Notes: a model not told the origin generated them from the letters alone. 11,158 nucleotides of DNA from Rhodospirillales bacterium (GCA_025352915.1 JANXSA010000223.1:1-11158); one strand, 5' to 3'; positions 1 to 7,140 are shown, counted from the first letter of the stretch. Translations and numbers: made by a program.

Positions 1-31
1 CCGGAAGAGTCGGCCATTTCGCGGACTGGTA

Positions 32-256
32 TCAGGCGGTGGCCCAGGGCAGCGCCGCGCCATCGACGGTTCGCCGCAGCGTGATGGTTGTGGCGCGCGG
101 TCCGACCGGGATGCGGAAGCCGTGCCGGGCGGTGCCGATCCCCGCCCGTTGCAGGTCGCTACGATAGCGGTTGGCGAGTACGGGCCGGCGGCCGAGCGGT
201 GTTTGCAACGCCAGTTCTACCGGCTGGCCGGGGGCGGACGGGTCCATTGCCCAGCC
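32..256 (-). pseudogene. In-frame C-terminal continuation of the Hint protease beyond the amber codon
   Basis: Directly after TAG (257-259), and in the same frame, 74 sense codons follow before TGA at 32-34. They begin GWAMDPSAPGQPVELAL and include LANRYRSDLQRAGIG and RHGFRIPVGP. From memory of the family, a pattern of the type GWAxDP...PVxL...A.RYR.DL..AG.G.G.HGF is common at the C-terminus of alphaproteobacterial Hint-domain proteins and some glycosyltransferases. This looks like the displaced end of the upstream protein and not a separate gene. An ATG exists at 247, but I see no convincing ribosome-binding site for it, and starting there would omit the conserved GWA. A single base change in several sense codons (for example TCG Ser or GAG Glu) would create the TAG. 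Alternatives are a sequencing error or programmed readthrough. Confidence 0.72.
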
Positions 257-2338
257 CTAGACGAAGCCGCCGGCGATGCGTTCGATCTGGCCGTGCAGTG
301 GGCCTGCGAGGAGGGGGCCTGCGAGGAGGGGGCCCGCGAGGAGGGGGCCGGCGAGGAGGGAGGCGGGCGTTGCCGCCGGCAAGCCGCAGCGTTGCGCCAG
401 GCGTTGCCAGGCCGCGGCGACGGCGAAGCCTTCCTCGTTGCGGGGCATCGGCGCTGCGGCGGGGGTGGCGTGCGGGTAGAGAAGGTCGAACTCCGCGGCA
501 TTGTCGAACAGGGCGCGGCTGTCGGTGTCAGCGAAGCTTTCGACCGCGGCGCCTTCGGCCAGGATCAGCGCGTGGCGGTTGAGCTCGATGTGCAGATAGG
601 TGGTGGCGCCGCGTTCGTCCTGGGTGATGGAGCGGCCATTGACCAGGGCGGCGGCGGGGATCAGCAGGGGGGCTTCGGCGTCGTCGAGCCAGACAGCGTG
701 CTGCGGGGAAAGGTGGAGGTCGCGGGCCGGCACGCCGTCGGCCAGGGCGCCGGGGCGGATGCGCACGGGGCGGAGTTGGACATTGCCGGCCATTGTCGCC
801 GCGTCGTAGTGGCGCCGGCCGATCCAGCGGATGGGGGCGGCGGTGCCGGCGGCGGTCAAGACCAGGTCGCCGATGCGCAAGGCCTCGACGGGGCGGGGGC
901 CGTCCGGCGTGGCGATGGCGGTGCCGGTGACGAAACATGCTGCTGCCGCCTCGGCAATGCCCTGCGCCGGCGCGTTGCCGAAGACCACGAATTCGATGTC
1001 GGCCAGCGTGTCGGTGCCGTCGGGGCCGATGAGCTGATAGGTGGTGCCGCCGAGGAAGCTGATCGCATAGTTGGCGGCGATGCCGCTAAAGATGGCGGTG
1101 TCGCTGCCGGCACCACCGGCCAGCAGGTCGTTGCCGAGGTCGCCGCGCAGGGTGTCGTCGCCGAAGCCGCCGGTCAGGGTGTTGGCGGCGCTGTTGCCGC
1201 GCAGGGTGTCGTTGTTGGTGCCGCCGGTGGCATTTTCGATCAGCGAGCGGGTGTCGGAATTCAGGTAGAGATGGGCGTTTGAGATGTTGCCGTGGGCGAG
1301 GTTACCGCTGCCGAGATCGGCCAGTTGTACTGCACTGAGGAGGGACCATTCGCCGGGGCGCAGATCGATCGACAGTGCGGTGGTGTAGTTCGACAGGTCA
1401 TAGGTGTCGGTGCCGTTGCCGTCCCAGATCGCGGCATAGGCGGTGTTGGTTGTTGCGGCACCCTGGGCGATGCCGTCGATGGACATTTCGCCGGTGGTCG
1501 GGCTCCAGGTGTAGGCGGTATTGCCGGCGCGGATGTTGAAGTTGGCGCCGTAGATGTATTGCAGGGTGGCGATATCGTCGATCATGTAGGTTTGATTGCC
1601 GCTGCCGGCGGCATTTTCGTAGGCGTTACCAGAGGCGCCGATGTATGACATGTATGTCATTATCGACCATTCGGTGGAGTTGTGGGCGATTGGCAGCACG
1701 CCGCGGCCGCCGGCGTCGATGTGACCGTGTTTGAGACCGAGTGCGTGGCCGATTTCGTGCAGGAAGGTGGAGTAGGCGTAGCTGCCTTTGGTCGGCACGT
1801 CGTTGCGGATGTTGCCGAACCAGACATCGCCGTCGCGGGAGAATGCGCCGGGGTAGTAGGCGTAGGAGGTCGGGGGCGTGGCCGAGCCGGCGAGGCGGAT
1901 CTGGGCGTTGATGGCGTTGGCGCCGGTTTGCTCGACGAAGCTCAGCTGGGTGTATTCGGACACCAGGCTGAAGGCGGTGCGGGCGACGGTTTGCTGGGCG
2001 GCGGAGAGGACTTGGAAGCCGTTGGTTGGCGCGGAATCGCCGAAATAGAAGCTGTAGCCGCTGCCGCTGGTTGGGAAGCCGTAGGTGACGGTCAGCGCGG
2101 TCCAGGCATAGCCCGACAGCAAGCCGTTTATGTCCTGGTTGGTGAAATTTCCTGTGGTGCCGATGGCGGCGGTATTGGTGGTGTTGGGGGTGAACACGGC
2201 GCCGGCTTCGATTGCGGCGCCTGCGGCGGTGCCCGGTATGCCGGCATCAGGGGCGAGATTGACGGCGGCGCACAGGAACCACTGGATGCTGCCGCTGTCC
2301 GGTGTGTTGGCGCAGGCGACACAACCACAGAGAGTCAT
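257..2338 (-). CDS. Serralysin-like M10 metalloprotease with RTX repeats and a Hint domain, ended by an in-frame amber codon
   Basis: Predicted secreted zinc endopeptidase, 693 aa from the ATG at 2338. That ATG has an AGGGA ribosome-binding sequence about 9 nt upstream; a TTG 48 nt further upstream has weaker support. The zinc site HExxHxxGxxH is at residues 194-204 (HEIGHALGLKH), and the Met-turn SIMTY is at 225-229, as in serralysins. Glycine/aspartate-rich RTX-type repeats that would bind calcium lie at about 371-414. A Hint (Hedgehog/intein-like) domain spans about 466-604; it begins at Cys468 in ACFVTGTAIATPDG and includes LSPQHAVW near 543-550. Four LLAGP repeats occupy 661-680. There is no Sec signal peptide, which fits type I secretion in this family, but no exporter gene is in the window. 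TAG at 257-259 ends the frame, yet the same frame continues with protein-like sequence to 32, so this may be a truncated product. Family assignment is firm; self-cleavage by the Hint domain is inferred. Confidence 0.9.
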   Translation of the reverse strand: MTLCGCVACANTPDSGSIQWFLCAAVNLAPDAGIPGTAAGAAIEAGAVFTPNTTNTAAIGTTGNFTNQDINGLLSGYAWTALTVTYGFPTSGSGYSFYFGDSAPTNGFQVLSAAQQTVARTAFSLVSEYTQLSFVEQTGANAINAQIRLAGSATPPTSYAYYPGAFSRDGDVWFGNIRNDVPTKGSYAYSTFLHEIGHALGLKHGHIDAGGRGVLPIAHNSTEWSIMTYMSYIGASGNAYENAAGSGNQTYMIDDIATLQYIYGANFNIRAGNTAYTWSPTTGEMSIDGIAQGAATTNTAYAAIWDGNGTDTYDLSNYTTALSIDLRPGEWSLLSAVQLADLGSGNLAHGNISNAHLYLNSDTRSLIENATGGTNNDTLRGNSAANTLTGGFGDDTLRGDLGNDLLAGGAGSDTAIFSGIAANYAISFLGGTTYQLIGPDGTDTLADIEFVVFGNAPAQGIAEAAAACFVTGTAIATPDGPRPVEALRIGDLVLTAAGTAAPIRWIGRRHYDAATMAGNVQLRPVRIRPGALADGVPARDLHLSPQHAVWLDDAEAPLLIPAAALVNGRSITQDERGATTYLHIELNRHALILAEGAAVESFADTDSRALFDNAAEFDLLYPHATPAAAPMPRNEEGFAVAAAWQRLAQRCGLPAATPASLLAGPLLAGPLLAGPLLAGPLHGQIERIAGGFV
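301..360. repeat. Four perfect-length 15-bp tandem repeats encoding (LLAGP)4
   Basis: Four head-to-tail copies of a 15-bp unit start at 301, 316, 331 and 346. They are identical except at unit position 5, which is t, t, c and g. In the minus-strand reading frame of the protease this is the third base of the Ala codon (GCA, GCA, GCG, GCC), so all four units encode the same LLAGP pentapeptide. The array lies between the Hint domain and the amber codon and probably forms a flexible hydrophobic linker. A tract of this kind is prone to slipped-strand copy-number change, and each gain or loss would keep the frame. Confidence 0.95.
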
Positions 2339-2781
2339 TGGGCCAGTCCCTGAATCCGGTGGCGGCTGAAATCGGTCGGTCGGCAATGATGGTGCGGCGT
2401 ATACCGCGCGGTTGGCGAGCCGTCACGGCGACTGCGACGGTGTGCCGGTTTGGCCTCGCCGGCATCTGTAGTGCCGTAGATGCGGGACGCTGTGCAAACT
2501 AAATACGCGGGTTCGGCGTGTATGCATTCTCACGGCGACGTGAAGACAACAAATCTTTACTATCCTCAAAAAATGGAATTTTGCAGGGGATGGTCTCATG
2601 CGGTGTCGAAGAATCTTACAGTCGGTTGCGGCGCGGCTGCCGATTTTGGATTGGAGTTTTCTTTAAGAATCAAAGCCTTCCGGTGGGAACGCCATTTGTG
2701 ATGGTGGATGGCGAGTGGAAAGATTCCCGACACTTTTGAGTTTTGCAAACTGTAACACCTTGATTCCAAAAGATCTCAAAT

Positions 2782-2798
2782 TTGGCTTAATCCTTGCA
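2782..2798 (+). promoter_or_regulatory. Candidate sigma-54 (RpoN) -24/-12 promoter for the PEP-CTERM gene
   Basis: The sequence TTGGCTTAATCCTTGCA matches the RpoN consensus YTGGCACRNNNNTTGCW in both conserved blocks (TTGGC and TTGCA). GG is at 2784-2785 and GC at 2796-2797, separated by the required 10 bp. Transcription would start near 2809, giving a leader of about 60 nt before the ATG at 2871. Sigma-54 promoters need an activator bound upstream; no activator gene is present here. PEP-CTERM/exosortase systems are often linked to a PrsK/PrsR two-component pair whose regulator carries a sigma-54 interaction domain, which makes this match plausible beyond sequence alone. Confidence 0.65.
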
Positions 2799-2859
2799 TT
2801 TCAAGACACGACGCTTTTTGGGGTCGCCGGGCGGTCGTGATGGCCGACGGTTGAATTTT

Positions 2860-2865
2860 GGAGAA
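2860..2865 (+). promoter_or_regulatory. Ribosome-binding site of the PEP-CTERM gene
   Basis: GGAGAA, with GGAG ending 7 nt before the ATG at 2871. This favours the first Met over the second Met at codon 4 (2880). Confidence 0.75.
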
Positions 2866-2870
2866 CAATA

Positions 2871-3566
2871 ATGCTCAGCATGCTTCGTGGCCGTGTTATC
2901 GCGGCAGCCGCACTTGCCATCGGGCTGGCGACATCGCCGGCGATGGCGGACACGCTGACCTATACGGGGTACAGCATCACCAACGCGAAGAGCGTGACGA
3001 TCACCACGCCGACGATCGGCACGGTGGGCGCGGGCCGGATCGTGCTTAGCGGGGTGCAGATCAACATTGCCGGTGCGGCCAACGTGAATGCGTGGTGCAT
3101 CGATCTCAACAATACGCTGCAGGGTATGGGCACGTATGGGCTTGGCGGATTGACCGACACGCTGCTGGCGGGAAATCTGAACGCGCTGCTGAATGGCGCC
3201 GCGGTCTCGAACCTGAGCCTGACGACCGGCGTCAACTCGGCGGCGTTGCAGGTTGCGATTTGGAAGACCGTTGTTCCGGCCTTTGCGATGAGCACCTCGA
3301 CGGCGGAGTCGCTGTCGATTTGGAATACGGCCAACACCATGCTGGCCGATGTGGCCAACTCGTCGAACCTGACCTGGAAGGCGAGCTCGACGATGCAAAT
3401 CGTGACGCTGGACCCGCCGTTGGGCGGCAACCAGCGGCTGATTACGCTGATCCCGGGCAATTCGGGCGGCAACCAGACGGTCCCGGAGCCGGCGTCGATT
3501 GCGCTGATCACCGTGGGCCTGGCCGGCATCGCGGTTGCGCGCCGCCGTCGCCGCGCGCAGCACTAA
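2871..3566 (+). CDS. PEP-CTERM sorting-domain protein (exosortase substrate)
   Basis: 231-aa exported protein. Residues 1-27 form a Sec signal peptide with a basic start, a hydrophobic core and a likely cut after AMA27. The C-terminus carries the complete tripartite PEP-CTERM signal: VPEP at 204-207, a hydrophobic helix at about 208-223, and a cluster of five arginines at 224-228. In this family the signal directs the protein to exosortase, which removes it and releases or anchors the protein outside, usually alongside exopolysaccharide production. The middle is rich in Ala, Asn, Thr and Ser. It has a single cysteine after the signal peptide, Cys76 in NAWCIDL, and a later LQVAIW motif (Gln127), resembling the Cys/Gln pair of thioester (TQXA-like) domains. 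The gene is monocistronic, with its own terminator and a candidate sigma-54 promoter. No exosortase lies in the window. The sorting signal is certain; the thioester idea is inference. Confidence 0.92.
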   Translation: MLSMLRGRVIAAAALAIGLATSPAMADTLTYTGYSITNAKSVTITTPTIGTVGAGRIVLSGVQINIAGAANVNAWCIDLNNTLQGMGTYGLGGLTDTLLAGNLNALLNGAAVSNLSLTTGVNSAALQVAIWKTVVPAFAMSTSTAESLSIWNTANTMLADVANSSNLTWKASSTMQIVTLDPPLGGNQRLITLIPGNSGGNQTVPEPASIALITVGLAGIAVARRRRRAQH

Positions 3567-3592
3567 CCCTGCGCTAACTAGCCGCTCGAAAG

Positions 3593-3624
3593 GCGCGCCT
3601 CGCTTTTGCGGGGCGCGCTTTTTT
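3593..3624 (+). terminator. Intrinsic terminator of the PEP-CTERM gene
   Basis: An 11-bp GC-rich stem (3593-3603 with 3608-3618, one G-U pair, no unpaired base), a TTTT loop, and a run of six T at 3619-3624. It sits 27 nt after the PEP-CTERM stop, between convergent genes. The opposite strand has only a short T tract beside the stem, so it should work mainly for the plus strand. Confidence 0.93.
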
Positions 3625-3665
3625 GTGTGTTTGGGGAAACGGTCGGCGGGGCCGCCGTGATGCGG

Positions 3666-4274
3666 TCAGGTGATCCGTCGCAGCATTGATACGGCGGAGT
3701 CAACGGTCAGTTCGCGTCGCGCGCGGAAATTGGCGAAAGCCTGCTCGGCGGCCGTCCCGGTTGGGTTGAGTACGAAGCGCGATGCTTCCCAGGCGGCGAG
3801 GTTTTTATACCAGGCCATCAGCCATACGCGCGTCAGCCCAGTTTCTGGTGGCGTGCGGCTGCGCCAAAAGCCGATCACCCGGGTGTCGTGCACGTCCTCG
3901 AAATTTTCCCATGCGGTTGTGGATAGCTGGCGAAACAGCGGCCAGTCCGCCTCGGCGCAATCGAACCAGCGATGGGAGAAGAACCCGTCCGTTTCAGGCA
4001 GTGCCTCGCAGGGTACTGGCCGGGGATCGGGCTCCCAGAACTCATGCCGCACCACCGTGGCCGGGACATTGTGCAGCAGGTTCACGCTGCGCGCCGTGGC
4101 TTCGTCGGGGAATTCGGACAACATCACCACGTGGTTCAGGCTCAGCCCGATCATGGGGGTGAAGACGCCGAATACCCGTCCACCGGTGGCAATGGCGTGG
4201 CCGGCCAATTGCTTTGCGACGTCGGTCGCGGCCTTCGGTGCGGTGGCGAGCACATGGTGCTGGAAGATGCGCAT
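3666..4274 (-). CDS. NIPSNAP-like protein with two dimeric alpha/beta-barrel repeats
   Basis: 202-aa soluble protein, without signal peptide or membrane segments. Two segments resemble the NIPSNAP core, where a strand ending in a G-G-x-x-x-G-x-(F/W) pattern is followed by a hydrophobic strand and a helix. The first is [10 protein letters not shown]...[16 protein letters not shown] (about 31-64) and the second RVIGFWRSR...[17 protein letters not shown] (about 131-166). Such ferredoxin-like proteins are often poorly characterised and can be small-molecule enzymes or binding proteins; no catalytic residues can be assigned. I chose the ATG at 4274, preceded by GGA about 9 nt upstream, over an ATG at 4310 that lacks a ribosome-binding site; the longer form would have 214 aa. 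It converges with the PEP-CTERM gene and diverges from the quinone oxidoreductase operon. Family call moderate, function unknown. Confidence 0.7.
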   Translation of the reverse strand: MRIFQHHVLATAPKAATDVAKQLAGHAIATGGRVFGVFTPMIGLSLNHVVMLSEFPDEATARSVNLLHNVPATVVRHEFWEPDPRPVPCEALPETDGFFSHRWFDCAEADWPLFRQLSTTAWENFEDVHDTRVIGFWRSRTPPETGLTRVWLMAWYKNLAAWEASRFVLNPTGTAAEQAFANFRARRELTVDSAVSMLRRIT

Positions 4275-4391
4275 GCTTGTTGTTCCGTTGCGGCTGGCGC
4301 AGTGCATCATCTCGTGGTGCTGCTGTCGAGGCTTGACGGCGTGGCTCGCCGGCGCGACCTAAGGCGCTGGAATTCGCGCGAGGACAAGGCC

Positions 4392-5396
4392 ATGACGCTT
4401 CCCACGACGATGCGCATCATCGAAGCAACGCAGCCGGGTGGCCCCGAGGTGTTGCGCCCGGGCAGCGCCGCCGTGCCGGGGGTGCGGAGCGACGAGGTGT
4501 TGATCCGGGTGCAGGTTGCCGGGGTGAACCGGCCCGATGTGGCGCAGCGGACCGGAGCATATCCGCCGCCGCCCGGGGCGAGCCCGTTGATCGGGCTGGA
4601 AGTGGCGGGCGAGGTGGTGGCGGTCGGTGATGCGGTGCGCGGCTATAAGCTTGGCGACCGGGTTTGCGCGCTGACCAATGGTGGCGGCTATGCCGAGTAC
4701 TGCGCGGCGCCCGAGACGCAGACGCTGCCGTGGCCCAAGGGCTACGACGCGTTGCGCGCCGGTGCGTTGCCGGAGACGTTCTTTACCGTGTGGGCGAACC
4801 TGTTCATGGCCGGGCGGCTGGCGGCGGGCGAGCGGGTGTTGGTGCATGGCGGCACGTCCGGCATTGGCGTGACGGCGCTGCAGCTGGCGGCGGCGTTCGG
4901 GGCGACGGCCTATGCCACAGCCGGTTCCGACGAGAAGGTGGCGGCCTGTCTCAAGCTTGGGGCGGCGGCGGCGATCAACTACCGGACGCAGGATTTCGGG
5001 GTGGAGATCAAGACGCTGACCGATGGACGCGGGGTGGATGTGATCCTGGATATGGTCGGTGCGGCGTATTTCCCGCGCAATGTGCGGGCGTTGGCGATGG
5101 ATGGGCGGTTGGTGATCATTGCGTTCCTGGGCGGCGCCAAGCTCGACGGGGTGGATCTGACGCCGATCATGACGCGGCGGTTGACGGTGACGGGATCGAC
5201 GATGCGGCCGCGGACGACGGCGCAGAAGGGGGCGATTGCCGAGGCGTTGCGGGCCAAGGTCTGGCCGCTGCTCGACCAGGGGAAATGTGCGCCGGTGATC
5301 CATGCGAGTTTCCCGCTGGAACGGGCGGCGGAGGCGCATGCGCTGATGGAGAGCAGCGTGCATATCGGCAAGATCATGCTGACGGTCGCCGACTGA
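4392..5396 (+). CDS. PIG3-family NAD(P)H:quinone oxidoreductase
   Basis: 334-aa zinc-independent medium-chain dehydrogenase/reductase that would reduce quinones or related enones with NADPH in the cytosol. The N-terminal GroES-like half contains [19 protein letters not shown] (about 54-72) and [12 protein letters not shown], both characteristic of the PIG3/TP53I3 subgroup. The Rossmann half has the nucleotide loop [11 protein letters not shown] (about 149-159), INYRTQDF and [10 protein letters not shown]. The C-terminus reads HIGKIMLTV, also typical, and the length fits the family. The ATG at 4392 follows GAGGA with a 7-nt gap; in-frame sequence further upstream overlaps the opposite-strand gene and is not protein-like. 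A TTGACG at 4333-4338 could be a -35 element, but its -10 partner is poor. First gene of a likely three-gene operon, 7 nt before the exporter. Confidence 0.93.
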   Translation: MTLPTTMRIIEATQPGGPEVLRPGSAAVPGVRSDEVLIRVQVAGVNRPDVAQRTGAYPPPPGASPLIGLEVAGEVVAVGDAVRGYKLGDRVCALTNGGGYAEYCAAPETQTLPWPKGYDALRAGALPETFFTVWANLFMAGRLAAGERVLVHGGTSGIGVTALQLAAAFGATAYATAGSDEKVAACLKLGAAAAINYRTQDFGVEIKTLTDGRGVDVILDMVGAAYFPRNVRALAMDGRLVIIAFLGGAKLDGVDLTPIMTRRLTVTGSTMRPRTTAQKGAIAEALRAKVWPLLDQGKCAPVIHASFPLERAAEAHALMESSVHIGKIMLTVAD

Positions 5397-5403
5397 TCCG
5401 CGG

Positions 5404-6300
5404 ATGGCGGCCGCGGCTCCGGTGGTCTCTTGGCGCGGGCTGGTACCGCTGGCCGGTGCGGTGCTGTTGTTCAGCAGCGCCTGGCCGGTGACCAAGGAGG
5501 CGATCGGGCAGGGGGCGGCGCCGGTCTGGTTCGCGCTGGGGCGGACCGGTCTTTCCACGGTGGTCACGTTGGGGCTGATGCTGGTGATGCGTCGGCTGGC
5601 GGTTCCGACGCGACGGGACATGCCGTTCTTCCTGGCGGTCGCGCTGTGCCAGCTGGCGCTGTTCTTCATCTGCGTTCATCTGGCGATGGTGTGGGTGCAG
5701 GCGGGGCGGACCTCGGTCATCACCTCGGTGACCATCGTGTTCACGGTGCCGGCCTCGATGTTTCTGCTGCGGGAGGTTGTGCCGCGGCGGCGCTGGATTG
5801 CGGTGTTGCTGGGGCTGTCCGGTGTTGTGCTGTTGGTTGGGCCGTGGTCGATCGACTGGGCCGCGCCGGGGGTGTTGCTTGGGCATCTGTTCCTGGTGGT
5901 GGCGGCCGCAGCGATTGGCGTGCCGATGCTGGTGATCCGGCTGCGGCCGCCGGTGCTGTCGATGGTGCAGATGCTGCCCTGGGCATTCGGGTTGGCGAGC
6001 TTGGTGCTGTTGCCGATGGCGCTGCTGATGGAGCCGCCGGGGCGTTGGAGCACGCCGTCGCTGCTGGCGCTTGGCTATGTCGGCGGGATTGCCGGGCCGA
6101 TCGGCACCTGGTGCTACCTGCTGACGATGGTGCATTTGCCGGTGGTGGTGGCATCGCTCGGCTTTCTGATGACGCCGGCGGTCGGGTTGATCCTGGCGAC
6201 ATTGTGGCTTGGCGAGCCGCTTGGCATTGACCTGGTTGCCGGCACCGGGCTGATTCTAGGCGGCGTTGGAATTTCGGTCCTGCCGGGGCGCAAAGCATGA
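5404..6300 (+). CDS. EamA-family (DMT superfamily) transporter
   Basis: 298-aa inner-membrane protein with about ten predicted membrane helices in two homologous halves of five, the usual EamA/RhaT architecture. Members export metabolites such as amino acids, purines or other small molecules; the substrate cannot be told from sequence. The N-terminal half has LLFSSAWPVTKEAI at about 21-34 and RTGLSTVV; the end of the first half has the common pattern TSVTIVFTVPASMFLLREVVP (about 107-127). The second half ends with TPAVGLILATLWLGEPLG, the matching duplicate. It starts 7 nt after the quinone oxidoreductase stop, has only a weak ribosome-binding sequence, and its TGA overlaps the ATG of the next gene, so it is probably translated by coupling within the operon. 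Confidence 0.9.
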   Translation: MAAAAPVVSWRGLVPLAGAVLLFSSAWPVTKEAIGQGAAPVWFALGRTGLSTVVTLGLMLVMRRLAVPTRRDMPFFLAVALCQLALFFICVHLAMVWVQAGRTSVITSVTIVFTVPASMFLLREVVPRRRWIAVLLGLSGVVLLVGPWSIDWAAPGVLLGHLFLVVAAAAIGVPMLVIRLRPPVLSMVQMLPWAFGLASLVLLPMALLMEPPGRWSTPSLLALGYVGGIAGPIGTWCYLLTMVHLPVVVASLGFLMTPAVGLILATLWLGEPLGIDLVAGTGLILGGVGISVLPGRKA

Positions 6301-7064
6301 TCCTGAACACCATTTCGCGTGGGGATGGTCCCGTTCTGGTGCTGCTGCACGGGCTGTTTGGCCAGGCCGGGAATTTTGGCGCGGTGCAGCGAAGGCTGGC
6401 GGAAGGGGGGCGGCGGGTGGTGGCCGTCGACCTGCGCAATCATGGTGCCAGTCCGCATGCGATGGGCATGGACTATCGGACCATGGCGGCGGATGTGCGC
6501 GAGACACTGGTAGCACTTGGCGTTTTGCCGTGTGCGGTGCTGGGGCATTCAATGGGCGGCAAGACGGCGATGGCGCTCGCGCTTGACTATCCCGATGCGG
6601 TGCGCCGGCTCTGTGTGGCCGACATCGCGCCGGTGCGCTATCGCCCGCATCTTGTGACTTATGCGGTCGCCATGCGCGAGCTCGCGCTGTCGCCGGCGCT
6701 CACGCGCGCGCAGGCCGACGCAGCACTGGCGCCGGTTGTTGCCGATGACGGGGAGCGGGCATTCCTGTTGTCCAATCTCCGGCTGGGCGTGGACGCGCGT
6801 TGGCGTATTGGGCTGGACGAGATCATCGCGGGGATGGACGACATTCAGGATTGGCCGACGATCGCGGCGGCGCCGTATGCTGGTCCGACGCTGTTCCTGG
6901 CGGGCGCGCGCTCGCGCTATGTGCGCCCGGAGCATCGCGAGGCGATTGCCGCGCTGTTCCCGGCCGCGCGCTTCGTCACGCTGAAGAATGCCGGACATTG
7001 GCTGCATGCCGACGACCCCGAGGGGTTCCTGGCGGTGGTGGAGGCGTTCGTGCCAGCGGCATGA
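6297..7064 (+). CDS. Alpha/beta hydrolase, YbfF-like esterase
   Basis: 255-aa cytosolic hydrolase, normal length for the YbfF/ABHD11 group, which cleaves acyl esters including acyl-CoA-type substrates in vitro. Visible features are the oxyanion-hole segment LLHGLFG at 16-22, the family-typical VDLRNHGASPH at 44-54, the nucleophile elbow GHSMGG with Ser85, DIAP with Asp109, and a C-terminal GHWLHAD with His234. The late strand where many alpha/beta hydrolases carry the catalytic acid reads FLAGARSRYV and has no Asp. From memory of YbfF, where the acid comes from the segment equivalent to Asp109, the triad here is probably Ser85-Asp109-His234. The start codon overlaps the exporter stop (ATGA). 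The true substrate is unknown. Confidence 0.9.
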   Translation: MILNTISRGDGPVLVLLHGLFGQAGNFGAVQRRLAEGGRRVVAVDLRNHGASPHAMGMDYRTMAADVRETLVALGVLPCAVLGHSMGGKTAMALALDYPDAVRRLCVADIAPVRYRPHLVTYAVAMRELALSPALTRAQADAALAPVVADDGERAFLLSNLRLGVDARWRIGLDEIIAGMDDIQDWPTIAAAPYAGPTLFLAGARSRYVRPEHREAIAALFPAARFVTLKNAGHWLHADDPEGFLAVVEAFVPAA

Positions 7065-7140
7065 ATCGCTTGGACTGTTACGGGTTATCCATATTTCTGT
7101 GCGATACTCTGGCCTGTTGTCCTCAATCGGAGCCGTCCGC

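Larger units (their letters stand above)
2339..2870. promoter_or_regulatory. Divergent intergenic regulatory region between the protease and the PEP-CTERM gene
   Basis: About 530 bp with no convincing gene. The half nearest the PEP-CTERM gene (about 2490-2830) is clearly richer in A/T than the surrounding coding DNA. Short open frames here lack ribosome-binding sites and recognisable protein features. The region must hold promoters in both directions. A sigma-54-type site for the rightward gene is annotated separately; I found no convincing sigma-70 or sigma-54 match facing the protease. A TTTGCAAA palindrome sits near 2743-2750, about 35 bp upstream of the sigma-54 site, but its meaning is unknown. 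Confidence 0.7.

Noticed and set aside
301..360. Short repeats as a possible CRISPR array
   Set aside because: Units are directly contiguous without spacers and lie in frame inside a gene.
528..938. Minus-strand frame beginning MFRHRHRHRH, possible His-rich metal protein
   Set aside because: It is a +1 shadow of the Hint domain (the Cys468 region read out of frame) and becomes Arg/Pro-rich throughout.
122..1282. 386-codon plus-strand frame opposite the protease
   Set aside because: Gly/Ala/Val-rich composition with no motif; it mirrors the RTX and Hint coding of the minus strand. A GC-skew shadow.
2339..2386. TTG start for the protease 16 codons upstream of the ATG
   Set aside because: The extension is proline-rich and unlike the family start; the ATG at 2338 has a better ribosome-binding sequence.
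2480..2739. Two overlapping 73-codon plus-strand frames in the divergent intergenic region
   Set aside because: No ribosome-binding site, no recognisable protein pattern, and codon use unlike the neighbouring genes.
2787..3563. 258-codon minus-strand frame opposite the PEP-CTERM gene
   Set aside because: Arg/His-rich shadow; the plus strand encodes a complete signal peptide and PEP-CTERM signal with its own terminator.
3972..4391. N-terminal extension of the quinone oxidoreductase to 474 aa
   Set aside because: The extra 140 residues lie antisense to the NIPSNAP-like gene and have no homology pattern; GAGGA before 4392 marks the real start.
7065..7140. Sigma-70 promoter for the small exported protein (TTGGAC near 7070, GATACT near 7103)
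   Set aside because: No pairing of a -35 and -10 box with acceptable spacing; too weak to list as a feature.
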